Below are positions 63,106 through 64,000 of a DNA stretch of 64,000 bases, piece after piece. The position numbers were made by a program, and so were the translations under genes. The stretch's first letter is position 1. Each line of letters begins with the position of its first letter. Source of the DNA: Streptomyces sp. AC512_CC834 (GTDB lineage Bacteria > Actinomycetota > Actinomycetes > Streptomycetales > Streptomycetaceae); NCBI RefSeq assembly GCF_019049325.1, contig NZ_JAGMUO010000024.1, positions 1 through 64,000 of the forward strand, in the 5' to 3' direction. The notes beneath the pieces were generated by a model. It did not search any database and was not told the DNA's origin. It saw only the letters and a list, made by a program, of their open reading frames with translations.

Positions 63106-64000
63106 GGACGTACTTCCTGATCCGTACGTTGTCGGTGAACCCGCAGCGCAGGTAGAGCCGGTGGGCCGTCTCGTTGAGGGGGTCGACGTTCAGATAGAGG
63201 TACTCGATGTCCTCCGCGGCGTGGACGGCCTCCAGGGTGTGCCGGACCAGCGCCAGGCCCAGTGACCGGCGCTGGTGCGGCTCGTCGACGGAGAGGTAGT
63301 CGAGGCGCGCGAAGTCGGTGTCGTCGACCCTGATCCACAACACGCAGCCGGCCACCTGGCCGTCCCGCTCGGCCACGGCGACCTGGTAGCCGTCGTCCAG
63401 GTAGTCGGCGAGCCGCGCCACGGGGTCGGAGCTCCAGTGGTGCTGACGCGCGAGCAGCGCGGAGACGGCCGCGAACGCGGCGTCGTCCCGGTCGGTGAGC
63501 GCCCTGATCCACGGGGTCCCCGGGCCGGACGTACCAGGTGCCGGGGCCTCCTGCACCGCGTACCGCATCTCCAACTGCCGTGAGTCGGCCCGCCATCCTG
63601 AGTCCACCAGCGCTGTGGCCAGCACGGTGTTCTCCTCCTGCACGTAGTTGAACAACACGCGCCCACCCGTGGGCACGGCGGTGAGCAGCCTCAGCGCGGC
63701 GGCGGCCGTCCTGCTGTCGTGGTGCGCCTCGTCGAGGAGCGGGCCGAACACGTACGTCGTGTCGTCGGTGTCGGACACCAGGAACCCGGTGAAGCCCACC
63801 GGCGCGCCCTCGGAGTCGCAGACGACGTGCACGAACTCCTCGAGGGAGGAGTCGTACAGGGCGAGTTCCGCGAGGAGTTCGGTCTCGTCCTCGCAGCGGG
63901 GGTATCCGATGCCCTCGGCAGGGACGGTGCTGCTGCGCGCGCAGAGCTTGCCGATGAACGTCAGGTCGGACGGGCGGGCGGGGCGGAGTGAGATGGTGGT
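63092..64000 (-). CDS. Tandem GNAT acetyltransferase, cut by the window edge
   Basis: The open frame runs to the right edge, so the start lies beyond base 64000; 302 residues are visible. The N-terminal half opens like a GNAT domain (ISLRPARPSDLTFIGKLC) and includes AHHDSRTAAAALRLLTAVP. The C-terminal half is a full GNAT domain with VAVAERDGQVAGCVLWIRVD, DYLSVDEPHQRRSLGLALVR (motif A, acetyl-CoA loop) and YLNVDPLNETAHRLYLRCGF. Its end overlaps the ureohydrolase start by 14 bases, so it belongs to the operon. Amine acetylation is the likely chemistry. Confidence 0.82.
   Translation of the reverse strand, partial: TTISLRPARPSDLTFIGKLCARSSTVPAEGIGYPRCEDETELLAELALYDSSLEEFVHVVCDSEGAPVGFTGFLVSDTDDTTYVFGPLLDEAHHDSRTAAAALRLLTAVPTGGRVLFNYVQEENTVLATALVDSGWRADSRQLEMRYAVQEAPAPGTSGPGTPWIRALTDRDDAAFAAVSALLARQHHWSSDPVARLADYLDDGYQVAVAERDGQVAGCVLWIRVDDTDFARLDYLSVDEPHQRRSLGLALVRHTLEAVHAAEDIEYLYLNVDPLNETAHRLYLRCGFTDNVRIRKYVHDRD

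Overview
The window is high-GC actinobacterial DNA, almost certainly from Streptomyces: codons end in G or C almost everywhere, GTG starts are common, genes often overlap by ATGA or GTGA, and there is a WhiB-like (Wbl) gene, an SpoIIE-type PP2C phosphatase, an actinobacterial DUF1707 protein and a polyphosphate glucokinase. From memory (not checked), the block from the PhoH gene to ychF (about 23.8-55.6 kb) matches gene order in the Streptomyces coelicolor core chromosome: phoH, ahpD-ahpC/oxyR, fumarases, wblI, glpX, xseBA, ispH, ppgK and ychF. The two ends of the window look accessory.

Layout. (1) 74-9248: a Tad/Flp pilus operon on the plus strand (CpaB, CpaE/TadZ, two TadE-like pseudopilins, CpaF ATPase, TadB, TadC, Flp pilin, TadG-like protein), continuing into a lipoprotein, an OmpA-family protein and a second lipoprotein. 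No prepilin peptidase (TadV/CpaA) is inside the window. (2) 9264-19604: a patchwork of poorly known genes. It holds a DUF397-like protein and a zinc-ribbon protein, a membrane-anchored protein, two DUF192 paralogues flanking a four-gene operon that looks like an ESX/WXG100-type substrate module, and a tandem duplication of a 243-bp leader plus lipoprotein gene. (3) 19742-22830: an LLM-type oxidoreductase, a methyltransferase and an AlkZ-like protein with a palindrome in its promoter. (4) 22872-23794: a gene-poor stretch with a strong hairpin and a candidate 6C small RNA. (5) 23795-55561: conserved core functions, namely PIN-PhoH, a secreted SLT lytic transglycosylase, an AI-2E family transporter, the peroxide-stress genes, a PadR-controlled ABC exporter, SPFH plus a ribbon-helix-helix protein, a class A penicillin-binding protein, a PP2C phosphatase, class II and class I fumarases, a Wbl protein, GlpX, exonuclease VII, IspH, polyphosphate glucokinase and YchF.

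(6) 55642-64000 (cut by the right edge): a tightly coupled minus-strand operon that I do not recognise as any known pathway. In transcription order it encodes a tandem GNAT acetyltransferase (incomplete), a ureohydrolase (arginase fold) with an extra N-terminal PqqD/RRE-like domain, a diaminopimelate/ornithine-type PLP decarboxylase, a cystathionine-gamma-synthase-like PLP enzyme, a dioxygenase-like protein that has lost metal ligands, an intact homologue of it and an MFS exporter. An ArsR-type regulator with a DUF5937-like region follows. It reads as a small arginine/ornithine-centred natural-product pathway with its own exporter and regulator, and it is my leading candidate for undescribed biology here.

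Three adjacent Tad proteins carry in-frame tandem DNA repeats in or next to their N-terminal tails. Coding calls rest on reading frames, motifs and translation signals read by eye; no database search was run.
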